Source: Granulicella mallensis (GTDB taxonomy: Bacteria; Acidobacteriota; Terriglobia; Terriglobales; Acidobacteriaceae). Taken from it: a DNA stretch of 64,000 bases. This document shows, piece by piece, positions 1 to 8,376 of this stretch (the first letter of the stretch is position 1; every line of letters starts with the position of its first letter). The notes below the pieces were generated by a model. The model was not told the DNA's origin and searched no databases. It was given only the letters and a program-made list of their open reading frames with translations. Location of the stretch: NCBI RefSeq assembly GCF_014203225.1, contig NZ_JACHIO010000002.1:360398-424397 (forward strand), given 5' to 3'. Position numbers and translations under genes: made by a program.

Positions 1-423
1 TCCGCCGTAGGGCCAGCCACTGGCCAGCGTCATGTCGACACGCATGCCATTCTTATTCGCTGTCTCTGACGCAAACTTCACCGCATCGAGAAACTCATCG
101 GACAGATACGGCAGGTTGCGAAAGTTCTTCGTCTGGTCGTCGAGCGCCATCGGATACACCGGCTGAATCTCGAACCCGCCGATACCGCCGGCCTTCATCG
201 CAAGAATCTCGCGCTCCAGCTCAGGCTTCACCACTCCCGGCCCAAACCACCACCACCGCATCATGGGCCGCGCATCGTCAGGCGGCGTAACGAAGCTCCG
301 CTGGACACTAGCAACATCCACGGGACGTTGCGCGACGGCATGAACGCAAAGAATGCCGCAGCTCAAGACAATCAACCCAATGCTTCTCAATCCACGTCCC
401 TGCAATGACTGTCGCAGCCGCAT
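1..423 (-). CDS. Partial secreted GH106-type alpha-L-rhamnosidase (N-terminus only)
   Basis: Only the first 141 residues lie in the window; the gene runs off the left edge. A hydrophobic segment at residues 14-30 ending in VHAVAQ looks like a signal peptide. It is followed by a PRMMRWWWFG-like stretch (residues 52-61) and EREILAMKAGGIGGFEIQ (about 70-87), the tryptophan-rich entry and first barrel strand typical of GH106 alpha-L-rhamnosidases. These enzymes release terminal rhamnose from pectin side chains or oligosaccharides. It is the last visible gene of a leftward run with a CE12 esterase and a GH2 enzyme, which fits rhamnogalacturonan breakdown. The start is the ATG at 423. A related glycosidase of the same fold cannot be excluded from the N-terminus alone. 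Confidence 0.75.
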   Translation of the reverse strand, partial: MRLRQSLQGRGLRSIGLIVLSCGILCVHAVAQRPVDVASVQRSFVTPPDDARPMMRWWWFGPGVVKPELEREILAMKAGGIGGFEIQPVYPMALDDQTKNFRNLPYLSDEFLDAVKFASETANKNGMRVDMTLASGWPYGG

Positions 424-539
424 TCGTTCCCTCGCATTAAAGCTGTGCTGGCGTGCCCTCAGACACCGATTAACCTCTGGCGTAGCGAGCGATTTTGCAG
501 CGTGATAATGATGTCACACCAGAATCAATAGGGCAACTC

Positions 540-551
540 TTTCTATAGAAA
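540..551. promoter_or_regulatory. 12-bp perfect palindrome upstream of the GH106-type gene
   Basis: TTTCTATAGAAA is a perfect palindrome in the 187-bp gap between the esterase and the rhamnosidase gene, about 117 bp before the rhamnosidase start. It may be an operator or part of an internal promoter. No factor can be named. Confidence 0.3.
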
Positions 552-610
552 CATTTCAATCCGCGGAAAAAGATCAATCTCCCCCGGAATCCGACCCTTT
601 GCACCCAATC

Positions 611-1882
611 TCACCTCTCATAAGGAGTCTGAATATCAACAAACGGCGTTCCCGGAAGAGCTACTACATCTTGCGCATCAGGCTTCTCCGGATTGAAACG
701 CTGTTTAGGCAAACGCAGATAGTGCACAAGCGGAGATCCTTTTTGCTGTAGCCCAAGAACGATGCACCGAGCCAGTTCATAGGCTCCATAGTTATTAAAG
801 TGCGTGTCGTCGTGCAGAGCTTCTTTCTGGTTGGGATAAGTATTCGCCGGAGCATAGACAAACAATATCCGCGAATCCTTCTCTCCAATCGCTTCGTAAA
901 GCGTCTTGCTCATCGCATTCAGATCCAGCAGCATAACGTGCTCTGTCTCTGCTACCGTTCGCATCGTCTGCGGATAAGGAGCCAGCGTGTCTCGCACATG
1001 TCCCTCCGTATCGAAGGTACGTCGATTCATACTCGTCACCAGAACAGGCGTGGCACCGCGTTCCCGCGCCATCGCAATGTATTTATGCAAAAGCCCGGTA
1101 TACATCTCAGGAGAGACATATCCTCCCCCCGGCTTCTGGTCGTTGTGCGCGAACTGAAAGAAAAGATAGTCTCCCTTCTTGATCACGGAAAAGATCTTTG
1201 CAAACCGCTGCTCCCCTTCGAAGCTGCGAATCGTCTCGCCAGATTCAGCATGGTTCGCTACAGCTACTTTTGGGCCGAAGAAAGCAGGTAGCATCTGCCC
1301 CCATGCTGCCCAGGGCTCGTTGTCCTGATCCACAACGGTAGAGTCTCCTGCAAGGTAGATTGTCGGAGTATCGGCAGCTACAGGACTGATACTGATACTC
1401 CGCACAGAAGGTTGCTGCCCGGAGAACTCCAGGGTCAGCTTATCGTCCCAGTCGAGCGAGCCGATCTCTCGTGGCTTGCGCTTCACGACACCTCCCGTAG
1501 AGATCTCCGGACGCCGAACATTCACCACAAAGCTCTCCGTGCGAGAGTGCCCGGCAGATGTCGCGATCCTGGCCAGCATAAGCCGGCGAGACTCCGCCCT
1601 GACTGTCGTAACCGCATCCGGTGCTCCTCCAAGAACGACGGTAACGTTGTAGTTCCCTTCCGCCACGGGAGCCGAGAAGAAAAAGGCCTTGCTGGAGGTA
1701 CAACCAGCAGCGTCTATCTGCTCCGGCAGCATGCCCAGATCAAAACCACCGGCAGCAGAGGTATAGGTGGTGTCTCGCGTAAGAGCGATATTGGATTGCC
1801 CGTTAGCACTGCGCCCACACGTATAACTCTGCGCCAGCAGGGCCGGCGAGAGGAGCAGAAGGATACAAAGTCTCTGAAGCAT
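611..1882 (-). CDS. Secreted rhamnogalacturonan acetylesterase (CE12, SGNH hydrolase)
   Basis: This 423-residue protein has a signal peptide (residues 1-17, ending LLAQ) and an N-terminal beta-sandwich-like region (about 20-165) resembling the galactose-binding domain found on YxiM-type esterases. The SGNH catalytic domain follows. The nucleophile is Ser181 in block I (AGDST), Asn210 falls in a block II-like position, the block III motif is HND at 246-248, and Asp358/His361 lie in the C-terminal DDTH motif. The family removes acetyl groups from galacturonate in rhamnogalacturonan-I, exposing the backbone to lyases such as the PL4 enzyme encoded at 12371. It lies 30 bp after the dehydrogenase gene on the same strand and is probably co-transcribed with it. 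The start ATG at 1882 is supported by the signal peptide. Confidence 0.88.
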   Translation of the reverse strand: MLQRLCILLLLSPALLAQSYTCGRSANGQSNIALTRDTTYTSAAGGFDLGMLPEQIDAAGCTSSKAFFFSAPVAEGNYNVTVVLGGAPDAVTTVRAESRRLMLARIATSAGHSRTESFVVNVRRPEISTGGVVKRKPREIGSLDWDDKLTLEFSGQQPSVRSISISPVAADTPTIYLAGDSTVVDQDNEPWAAWGQMLPAFFGPKVAVANHAESGETIRSFEGEQRFAKIFSVIKKGDYLFFQFAHNDQKPGGGYVSPEMYTGLLHKYIAMARERGATPVLVTSMNRRTFDTEGHVRDTLAPYPQTMRTVAETEHVMLLDLNAMSKTLYEAIGEKDSRILFVYAPANTYPNQKEALHDDTHFNNYGAYELARCIVLGLQQKGSPLVHYLRLPKQRFNPEKPDAQDVVALPGTPFVDIQTPYER

Positions 1883-1912
1883 CGAATTCTCCGGAAGTAC
1901 AAATTGAGAGTC

Positions 1913-2674
1913 TTATCCCATGTGACGCACGGTCAGCAACGGCAATCGCACATTGGCCGGTTGCATGCAGACAAACACAATGGAGTCGGCAAAATCAGAG
2001 GCCTCCATCATGCGTGAGTTCTCCACGTCTGTCGCCAGCCGGCCACGTCCTACGGCAAACTCCGTCTTCATGCCTCCCGGACAGAGCGTGGAAACTTTGA
2101 TCCCATGGGGACGAAGTTCGTGATCGAGCGACTGCGCAAAACCAACCTGCGCAAATTTACTGGCACTGTAGACAGCTTCATTCGCAGCCCCCGCAAGGCC
2201 GGCCACCGACGATACAAAGACAAGAACACCGGAACGCTGCGCCATGAAGTACGGAACAACCGCACGAGTAAAGAGAAACGAGCTGCGCATATTGCTCTGC
2301 ATCAGCTCGTCGTATTCATCGAGGGACGTATCGATCAGAGACTTGTAGTTTCCCTGTCCCGCATTATTGATGAGAATATCCACTCCGCCGAAGTGCTCCA
2401 TCGTCGCATCCACCACGGACGATGCGGTCTCCGAAGCTCCTGCATCGCCCACCGAATAAATACAGTGTCCACCTGCCTCTGAGACTTCAGCCTGAAGCGC
2501 CTGCAATCGCTCCTCCCGCCTCGCTGTCGCCATGACCTTCACACCCTCAGCCGCTAACGCCTTCACTGTAGCCCAGCCAGCCCCGGAACTTGCTCCGGTT
2601 ACGATCGCTCTCTTTCCCTGAAGAGAGCTCCTCATCTTCTCCATACTCACTGAAAATGCCTCCATGGAGGTCAT
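1913..2674 (-). CDS. Short-chain dehydrogenase/reductase (classical SDR)
   Basis: A cytoplasmic Rossmann-fold oxidoreductase of 253 residues. It shows the cofactor motif TGASSGAG (26-33), NNAG (103-106), the catalytic Ser156 and the YSASK motif with Tyr169 and Lys173, plus CPGG after the fold. Arg52/Arg53 after the second strand suggest NADP preference. The substrate is unknown. Its place between a GH2 enzyme and a rhamnogalacturonan esterase suggests a role with a pectin-derived sugar or sugar acid, but that is only context. It begins 45 bp after the GH2 stop on the same strand. The start is uncertain: ATGs at residues 4, 11 and 14 are also possible and none has a strong ribosome-binding site. 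Confidence 0.85.
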   Translation of the reverse strand: MTSMEAFSVSMEKMRSSLQGKRAIVTGASSGAGWATVKALAAEGVKVMATARREERLQALQAEVSEAGGHCIYSVGDAGASETASSVVDATMEHFGGVDILINNAGQGNYKSLIDTSLDEYDELMQSNMRSSFLFTRAVVPYFMAQRSGVLVFVSSVAGLAGAANEAVYSASKFAQVGFAQSLDHELRPHGIKVSTLCPGGMKTEFAVGRGRLATDVENSRMMEASDFADSIVFVCMQPANVRLPLLTVRHMG

Positions 2675-2719
2675 CGTTATCGGGAACGATGCTCCAACAA
2701 TCGTTATGTTCCAAAAGTC

Positions 2720-5356
2720 TCATGAAGGCAGCGTAAGTCTCTGAATTTGGCCGTGCCCAATACCATCCACGACCTCCACAGGCTTGGCCACAATCTGTAC
2801 CTGTGCCGGCTTGAGTCCGTCGCGCTTGGCCGTAACCGTAAGAGTGCCGGGAGACAACGTAGTTCGCACGGCAATACGATTGATGCCGCACTCAGTGTTC
2901 AAATACAGGTTATTGGTCGAGTCCGTCTTGCCGCTGTTGTATCCACCACGCCATATCCCTGGCCCAGTCAAAGTGAAATCAACTCTAGCGTCATCAGTAG
3001 GCACGCGCCTTCCTTGCGCGTCTACCACCTCAACATCGACAAGAACTACGTCCTGCCCATCGGCCTGGAGTCCCTGTGGACCTACGATGGGCGTCAGCCG
3101 TATCGCTGCAGGAGATCCAGCCGTCAGCAACTCCTGATTGACCACAGCCTTGCCACGGATACGGCCTATCGCCTTCAGACTTCCCGGGGCAAACTCGACG
3201 GCAGGAAATGCAAAAACATATCCATCGTCCGGCTTATTATTTGTGCCAATGGATTTCCCGTTGAGGAACAGCTCCACGGATTCCACATTCGCTACGACGT
3301 AGATCGTCTTCACCGTCTTCTTTGCCTGTGCCCCTACTGGATAACTCCAGTGCCCGAGGATATGAAGATCCTGGCTCTCGCTCTGCATTACGCGATGCGC
3401 ATAGTAGATCTCCTTCGGCAGACGCACAGCATCGACCTTGCCGCTTACACGAGCGACCTCACTTGAATCCTGCCTTCCATCCGCATTCGAATCGGAGAAA
3501 TAAATTGAGGCATATCCTGACCACTTTGAATGTGCAGGATCGGTATTCGAGATGCGATTCTGCCAATACGCCCAGTAGCGCTTAATGCCAGCCAGCGCAA
3601 AGCTCTCCGAGGTGTATTCGTACGTATCCTCCGGCCCTTTCTTAAAGCCAAAGTACGGTGGAGAGTCATTGTCCCAGAAACGTCGTGCGCCTTCATCCCG
3701 GAAATCTTCGGTCTCGATGATAGGGCCGCGGTCACGACGATCGGCACTATATCCCCGGAATATCGCACTCTTCCCTTCTAGCTGGTCCGTCTTTGGATCT
3801 TGCCCCAGCATGACGCCAAAATATTCTGCAATGGGTGAAATAGCGCTATTGGCCGCATCGTCACTATTGCCGCGGGCACCGATGACACGTTCCCCTTCGG
3901 GGTCCCATTGCTTACGCAGCGCAACCATCTGCTGCATGTGCTCTGCGGTGACTACAGTGTTACCCGCCTCCCAGAACAGGATGCTCGGATTGTTGCGGAA
4001 ATAGATCATCGAAGCGCGCATCACCTCAAGACGCTGCTCCCAGCGGCGGCCCTGGGTATCAGCCTCTTTATCTCCCGCCGGACACACCTGGATCACGCCA
4101 TAGCGCGCCATCGCATCCGCATCTACCTTCTGAGGAGATACATGCATCCAGCGAATGTAATTGCCATGGCAGGCACGGATCATATTGGCGGTGAAGTCGT
4201 GCATCCAATCCGGATAAGCCTGCCCCAGACCGGCCCACTCATCGCTCGAACGTTGCGCAAAGCCTTTCAGGTAAACGAACTTGCCGTTCAGGTAGACTCC
4301 GCCGGTTCCAGCCCCACCCTTAAACTCAGCCTTGCGAAATCCCGTTGTAGACCTCTCCACATCCACGACTTTTCCATCGACCTTTAAAACGGTGTAGACG
4401 TCATACAGATAGGGATCTTCCACGCTCCAGAATCGTGCATTCTTCAAACCACCACTTGCAGTGATGACGGTCTTCTCTCCTTCGACCATGTCGACCGAGT
4501 TACCCTCGAGTTGTGCGATCAAACGCCCGCTTGCATCCACGACCACAGCAGATAACTCAACCGTGGCGCGGTCTCCCGAGGCATTCTTCACCTGCGACTC
4601 CACCGTCACATCGGCGAGCTTCTTCGCAATATCGAAGTTCCCCGAATACACATACACGCCGGTAGTCTCAAGCCCGTAGTACAACGGCAAGGTCTGGTAG
4701 ATCTTCCCTGTCACATGCAGCCACACATGGCGATGGATGCCGCCAAAATCCGGGTTAAAGTCGTTGGCGTTCCATTGAAAGGTGGTGCCCGTCGCTCGCT
4801 CCGGATAATTCGTCCGGTTGTCGACCTTTACGGCCAGCACATTCTCCTGCGCACCAAACTTCACGGCATCGGAGATATCGACCCCATAAGCGGTAATCCC
4901 ATTCTCATCGAGACCAACAGACTTTCCGTTAAGGAAGATATCGCCGGCCTGGCGCATCCCTTCGAACTCAAGAAAGATTCTGCTACCCGCTAAACTCGCC
5001 GGAAGTTTAAAGTGCTTGCGATACCACGAGAGTCCTTTGTAGGTTCCTCGATCGCCGCCGCTGTGGGAGATGATCGTTCGAAAGGAATCGACATCGTTGA
5101 ACGTATGTGGCGTACTCACCGTGGCCCACTGAGCATCGTCGAACTGCAGGGTCTCGGCGCCCACCGCATCCTCACGAAGAAAGCGCCAATCGAGATTGAA
5201 GTCCAACTTCTCTCGGGGAGAGGACGGTGGATTATACGTCTGAGCCTGTTCCGTGGCGGCAAAGACAGGAAGGCCGGAGCGAAGAATGGCAGGCAATCCC
5301 ACCGCGGCTATAGCCGCAGTGGTCAGAAATTCACGGCGGGAAGAGGTATTCGACAT
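2720..5356 (-). CDS. Tat-exported GH2 glycosidase with an altered acid/base motif
   Basis: An 878-residue protein. The start chosen is the ATG at 5356, preceded by a GGGGAA-like site and followed at once by a Tat signal (SRREFLTTAA); an upstream in-frame ATG would bury it. Domain order is a GH2 sugar-binding sandwich (about 45-230), an immunoglobulin-like domain, a TIM barrel (about 350-600) and C-terminal Ig-like/DUF4982-type domains. Family members act as beta-galactosidases, beta-glucuronidases and related exo-enzymes. The usual GNE acid/base motif reads WEAGNT here: Asn466 is kept but the following Glu is Thr467 (codon 3956-3958), with a Glu at 463. A candidate nucleophile region is PIIETED. 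Activity may differ or use a shifted residue. It heads the leftward pectin operon and shares its intergenic region with another GH2 gene. Confidence 0.85.
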   Translation of the reverse strand: MSNTSSRREFLTTAAIAAVGLPAILRSGLPVFAATEQAQTYNPPSSPREKLDFNLDWRFLREDAVGAETLQFDDAQWATVSTPHTFNDVDSFRTIISHSGGDRGTYKGLSWYRKHFKLPASLAGSRIFLEFEGMRQAGDIFLNGKSVGLDENGITAYGVDISDAVKFGAQENVLAVKVDNRTNYPERATGTTFQWNANDFNPDFGGIHRHVWLHVTGKIYQTLPLYYGLETTGVYVYSGNFDIAKKLADVTVESQVKNASGDRATVELSAVVVDASGRLIAQLEGNSVDMVEGEKTVITASGGLKNARFWSVEDPYLYDVYTVLKVDGKVVDVERSTTGFRKAEFKGGAGTGGVYLNGKFVYLKGFAQRSSDEWAGLGQAYPDWMHDFTANMIRACHGNYIRWMHVSPQKVDADAMARYGVIQVCPAGDKEADTQGRRWEQRLEVMRASMIYFRNNPSILFWEAGNTVVTAEHMQQMVALRKQWDPEGERVIGARGNSDDAANSAISPIAEYFGVMLGQDPKTDQLEGKSAIFRGYSADRRDRGPIIETEDFRDEGARRFWDNDSPPYFGFKKGPEDTYEYTSESFALAGIKRYWAYWQNRISNTDPAHSKWSGYASIYFSDSNADGRQDSSEVARVSGKVDAVRLPKEIYYAHRVMQSESQDLHILGHWSYPVGAQAKKTVKTIYVVANVESVELFLNGKSIGTNNKPDDGYVFAFPAVEFAPGSLKAIGRIRGKAVVNQELLTAGSPAAIRLTPIVGPQGLQADGQDVVLVDVEVVDAQGRRVPTDDARVDFTLTGPGIWRGGYNSGKTDSTNNLYLNTECGINRIAVRTTLSPGTLTVTAKRDGLKPAQVQIVAKPVEVVDGIGHGQIQRLTLPS

Positions 5357-5517
5357 GGGTTCCCCGGTGCTTTCGGAATCAGAAGCCGTCGTGGCAGACC
5401 ACAAACACGCTCCCGCATTACGCTGATCATTGTAGTACAGAAATTTTTTCAATAGGAATACATCGAATCATTTCAACCCTCAAAACAACGATCAGAACAG
5501 CAGGCGCAATGCATTTG

Positions 5518-5531
5518 GGGAATTATTTCCC
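5518..5531. promoter_or_regulatory. Inverted repeat in the divergent GH2-GH2 intergenic region
   Basis: GGGAA-TTAT-TTCCC is a perfect 5+5 dyad with a 4-bp spacer. It lies 20 bp before the rightward GH2 start and about 160 bp before the leftward GH2 start. It has the same layout as the dyad at 8246-8259, and the shared pattern GGRAA-NTAT-TTYCC suggests one regulator for the pectin locus. No regulator gene for it is visible in the window. Confidence 0.45.
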
Positions 5532-5551
5532 TACCAAACTATCGAAAGGGT

Positions 5552-8116
5552 ATGATCGTCGGCATCGAAACGCTGAGCACAGGTTCCATCGAGTTTCGTG
5601 AATCCCCTGTCATCGGAGTCTGCCCCTTGATCGCCCTGCTTCGTCCCTCATTCGGCAATCGATGCCGGCGCGCTACCGGTCTTTCCCTTGCGGCGTCCTT
5701 CTTATTTTTCATGCCGACTCTGGTTCCGGCAGCTCGTGCTGCATCTGGCACCAGGTCGAAGAGTCCGATCCTGAGCTCGACCAGGCAGGTACGCAACTTC
5801 AACGACGCGTGGCGATTTCTGCAGAGCGACGCAGACCATGCCGAAGAGCCTGGCTTTGATGACAGCAAGTGGCGTTCGCTCAGTGTTCCGCATGACTGGA
5901 GCATTGCGGGTCCGGTCGCCCAATCCAATCTGACCGGACAAGGAGGAGGCTACTTCCCCAACGGCATCGGCTGGTATCGCAAGGAATTCGCGCTCCCCCA
6001 GCAGGACTCGCATCGCCATCTCTACATCGTCTTCGATGGAGTGATGGCCAATAGCGACGTCTGGATTAATGGATATCATCTGGGCCATCGTCCGAATGGT
6101 ACGGTCAGTTTTCTCTATGAGCTCACAGGCCACCTTCAGTTTGGGCCCGGAGCTCATAATGTGCTCGCGGTTCGTTGCGATAACTCTCAACAGCCTGCTT
6201 CCCGCTGGTACGAAGGCGCAGGTATCTATCGCTCCGTACGTCTTGTGTCGACAGAGGATCTTTATCTCGATCCCTGGAGTGTCTTCGTTACTACACCCAC
6301 CATCACTGCCGACAAGGCTGTTGTTCATGTGCAGAGCACGGTAGTAAATGAAAGCTCTGCCGAGGCGAACACAGCGCTGACAATTTCGCTCATCGGCCCT
6401 GACGGCCATACAGCCGCCACGCAGAACGTGCCTGCGAAAACTATCGCCAAGGGCGGTACCGCACAGTTCAACACCGACATCAATCTCACCAAGCCAGCGT
6501 TGTGGAACATCGACAGTCCGCAGTTATATCGCGCCATTGTGCAGGTAAAATCCGGTGGCACAATTACCGATGACGAACAACAGCAGTTCGGCATTCGAGA
6601 ATTTCACTTCGACGCCGACACCGGCTTCTGGCTCAACGGCCGCAACTTCAAGCTGAAAGGAGCGGCGCTCCATATCGATGGTGGGGCTGTCGGGATCGCT
6701 GTACCGACCGCAGTCTATGAGCATCGCCTGCTCGCACTGCGCGCGCTTGGCGTCAATGCCATTCGCACGGCACATAATCCTCAATCACCTGAGTTCCTGG
6801 ATCTCTGCGATCGTCTCGGCTTTCTCGTAATGGATGAGATGTTCGATGCCTGGACTGTCGGCAAGAATCCGTACGACTATCACCTCTTCTTCCAGCAGTG
6901 GTCTCTGCGCGACACGCGTGACGCTGTCCGTCGCGACCGCAATCATCCCAGCATCATCCTCTACAGTGCTGGGAATGAGATTCATGACACGCCTCACGAA
7001 GAGTTGGCCCACAAGATTCTTTCCTCCCTCGTGGCTACCTTTCACGAGAACGATCCGACGCGCCCCGTCACGCAGGCACTCTTCCGCCCCAACGTAAGCC
7101 ATGACTATGACAATGGTCTTGCCGATCTGCTCGATGTCGTCGGGCAGAACTATCGCGAAAAAGAGATTCTGGCCGCGCACGAAGCGAAGCCCACACGCAA
7201 GATCGTCGGCACGGAAAATGGCCATGATCGCGACATCTGGCTCGCGCTTCGCGATCATCCACCCTACTCCGGACAATTTCTTTGGACAGGTATCGACTAT
7301 CTCGGAGAAGCTCGTGAAGGCGGCGACTGGCCCCTTATCGGCAATGGCTCCGGTCTTCTGGATCGCACTGCCTATCCGCGTGCCCGTGCCTTTGAGCGTC
7401 AGAGCTGGTGGGCATCGCAGCCCAATGTGCACATGGCTCGCCGTATCGCGCCCACCGAACATTTATCAGGAGACCCCGGCTACGAGTCGGCGCCGCTCCG
7501 ATTCCGACAGTCTCTTTTTCTCGACTGGACACCACAGAATCCAGCACCACATAACGAATCAGTCGAGGTCTACACCAACTGCGAAGAGGTTGAGCTCTTC
7601 CTCAATGGGGTCTCGCTCGGGAAGCAACAATTGCATCCCGATGCCTCCGCACTTATCTGGAAGGTCGCGTATGTCCCAGGGACTTTGAAGGCTGTCGCCT
7701 ACAACCACGGCCAGCAAGTTGCCGAAGATGAGTTACGCACGGCAGGCGAAGCCACACACCTTGTTCTATCGCCAGAGCGGAACACAGTCTCCGCGGGGGC
7801 GGAGGATCTCGTCTATGTCGAAGCCTCCCTGAACGATCGGAACGGAAATAAAGTACCGGGCGCGTCCACACTCATTCATTTTTCAGTAAGCGGACCTGGA
7901 ACGATTGTCGCCGTCGACAATGGCAGCAACGCCGATCATGATTCGTTTCAAATTCCTCAGCGGCATGCTTATCAAGGAAGAGCCGTTGTTCTCATTCGTG
8001 CCACTGCAGCTAAAGGAACGATTCAAGTAACAGCCTCGGCTCCAGGCCTCACGAACGGCACCACTTTACTCAAAGCCATACCCGTCAAACCAGCCTCTTT
8101 TATTCGTTCTTTTTGA
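5552..8116 (+). CDS. Secreted GH2 beta-galactosidase-like glycosidase
   Basis: An 854-residue GH2 enzyme with a complete set of family landmarks: a sugar-binding sandwich (about 80-230), an Ig-like domain (about 240-345), a TIM barrel (about 350-630) with NHPSIILYSAGNE giving the acid/base Glu476, and VGTENG giving a likely nucleophile Glu555. DUF4982-type and Ig-like domains follow to the C-terminus. Family members remove terminal beta-linked galactose or related sugars; in this locus galactan or arabinogalactan side chains of rhamnogalacturonan-I are plausible substrates. The hydrophobic export segment lies at 43-60, after an unusually long 40-residue N-terminal stretch, and the ATG at 5552 has AAAGGG only 1 nt away, so the true start may lie further in. 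It is followed by a receptor and a lyase on the same strand. Confidence 0.87.
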   Translation: MIVGIETLSTGSIEFRESPVIGVCPLIALLRPSFGNRCRRATGLSLAASFLFFMPTLVPAARAASGTRSKSPILSSTRQVRNFNDAWRFLQSDADHAEEPGFDDSKWRSLSVPHDWSIAGPVAQSNLTGQGGGYFPNGIGWYRKEFALPQQDSHRHLYIVFDGVMANSDVWINGYHLGHRPNGTVSFLYELTGHLQFGPGAHNVLAVRCDNSQQPASRWYEGAGIYRSVRLVSTEDLYLDPWSVFVTTPTITADKAVVHVQSTVVNESSAEANTALTISLIGPDGHTAATQNVPAKTIAKGGTAQFNTDINLTKPALWNIDSPQLYRAIVQVKSGGTITDDEQQQFGIREFHFDADTGFWLNGRNFKLKGAALHIDGGAVGIAVPTAVYEHRLLALRALGVNAIRTAHNPQSPEFLDLCDRLGFLVMDEMFDAWTVGKNPYDYHLFFQQWSLRDTRDAVRRDRNHPSIILYSAGNEIHDTPHEELAHKILSSLVATFHENDPTRPVTQALFRPNVSHDYDNGLADLLDVVGQNYREKEILAAHEAKPTRKIVGTENGHDRDIWLALRDHPPYSGQFLWTGIDYLGEAREGGDWPLIGNGSGLLDRTAYPRARAFERQSWWASQPNVHMARRIAPTEHLSGDPGYESAPLRFRQSLFLDWTPQNPAPHNESVEVYTNCEEVELFLNGVSLGKQQLHPDASALIWKVAYVPGTLKAVAYNHGQQVAEDELRTAGEATHLVLSPERNTVSAGAEDLVYVEASLNDRNGNKVPGASTLIHFSVSGPGTIVAVDNGSNADHDSFQIPQRHAYQGRAVVLIRATAAKGTIQVTASAPGLTNGTTLLKAIPVKPASFIRSF

Positions 8117-8245
8117 TCGCGCGGGCAGTCCGAACGATCGAACAAATTCGCACCAACCTCGCTCACGGCGGCTTACACGCCCCGCCGCATTTCTATGCGC
8201 AAAAGTTCGAAGCCAGGCAAGGCTCATTACGCACATTGCCTAATA

Positions 8246-8259
8246 GGAAACTATTTTCC
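8246..8259. promoter_or_regulatory. Inverted repeat just upstream of the receptor promoter
   Basis: GGAAA-CTAT-TTTCC is a perfect 5+5 dyad with a 4-bp spacer, ending 2 bp before a TTGACA -35 box. It matches the architecture of the site at 5518-5531. The position next to the -35 suggests an activator or repressor site. Confidence 0.45.
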
Positions 8260-8261
8260 CA

Positions 8262-8291
8262 TTGACACAAACGATTCATGGCTGCTTAAAT
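8262..8291 (+). promoter_or_regulatory. Sigma-70-like promoter of the pectin-locus receptor
   Basis: TTGACA at 8262-8267 and TTAAAT at 8286-8291 are separated by 18 bp. Transcription would start near 8298. This leaves the ATG at 8377 in the transcript but would exclude the upstream in-frame ATG at 8290. Confidence 0.5.
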
Positions 8292-8376
8292 GATCGCCGC
8301 TCGAACAACCCACTCTGCAACGGCTTCAAACACCGCATTGGATTGTGGGAACAAAAGAACAACTTTTGGAGGCGGT

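Noticed and set aside
8290..8376. Earlier ATG for the pectin-locus receptor
   Set aside because: It falls in the predicted -10 region, before the expected transcription start, and the ATG at 8377 has a good ribosome-binding site and signal peptide.
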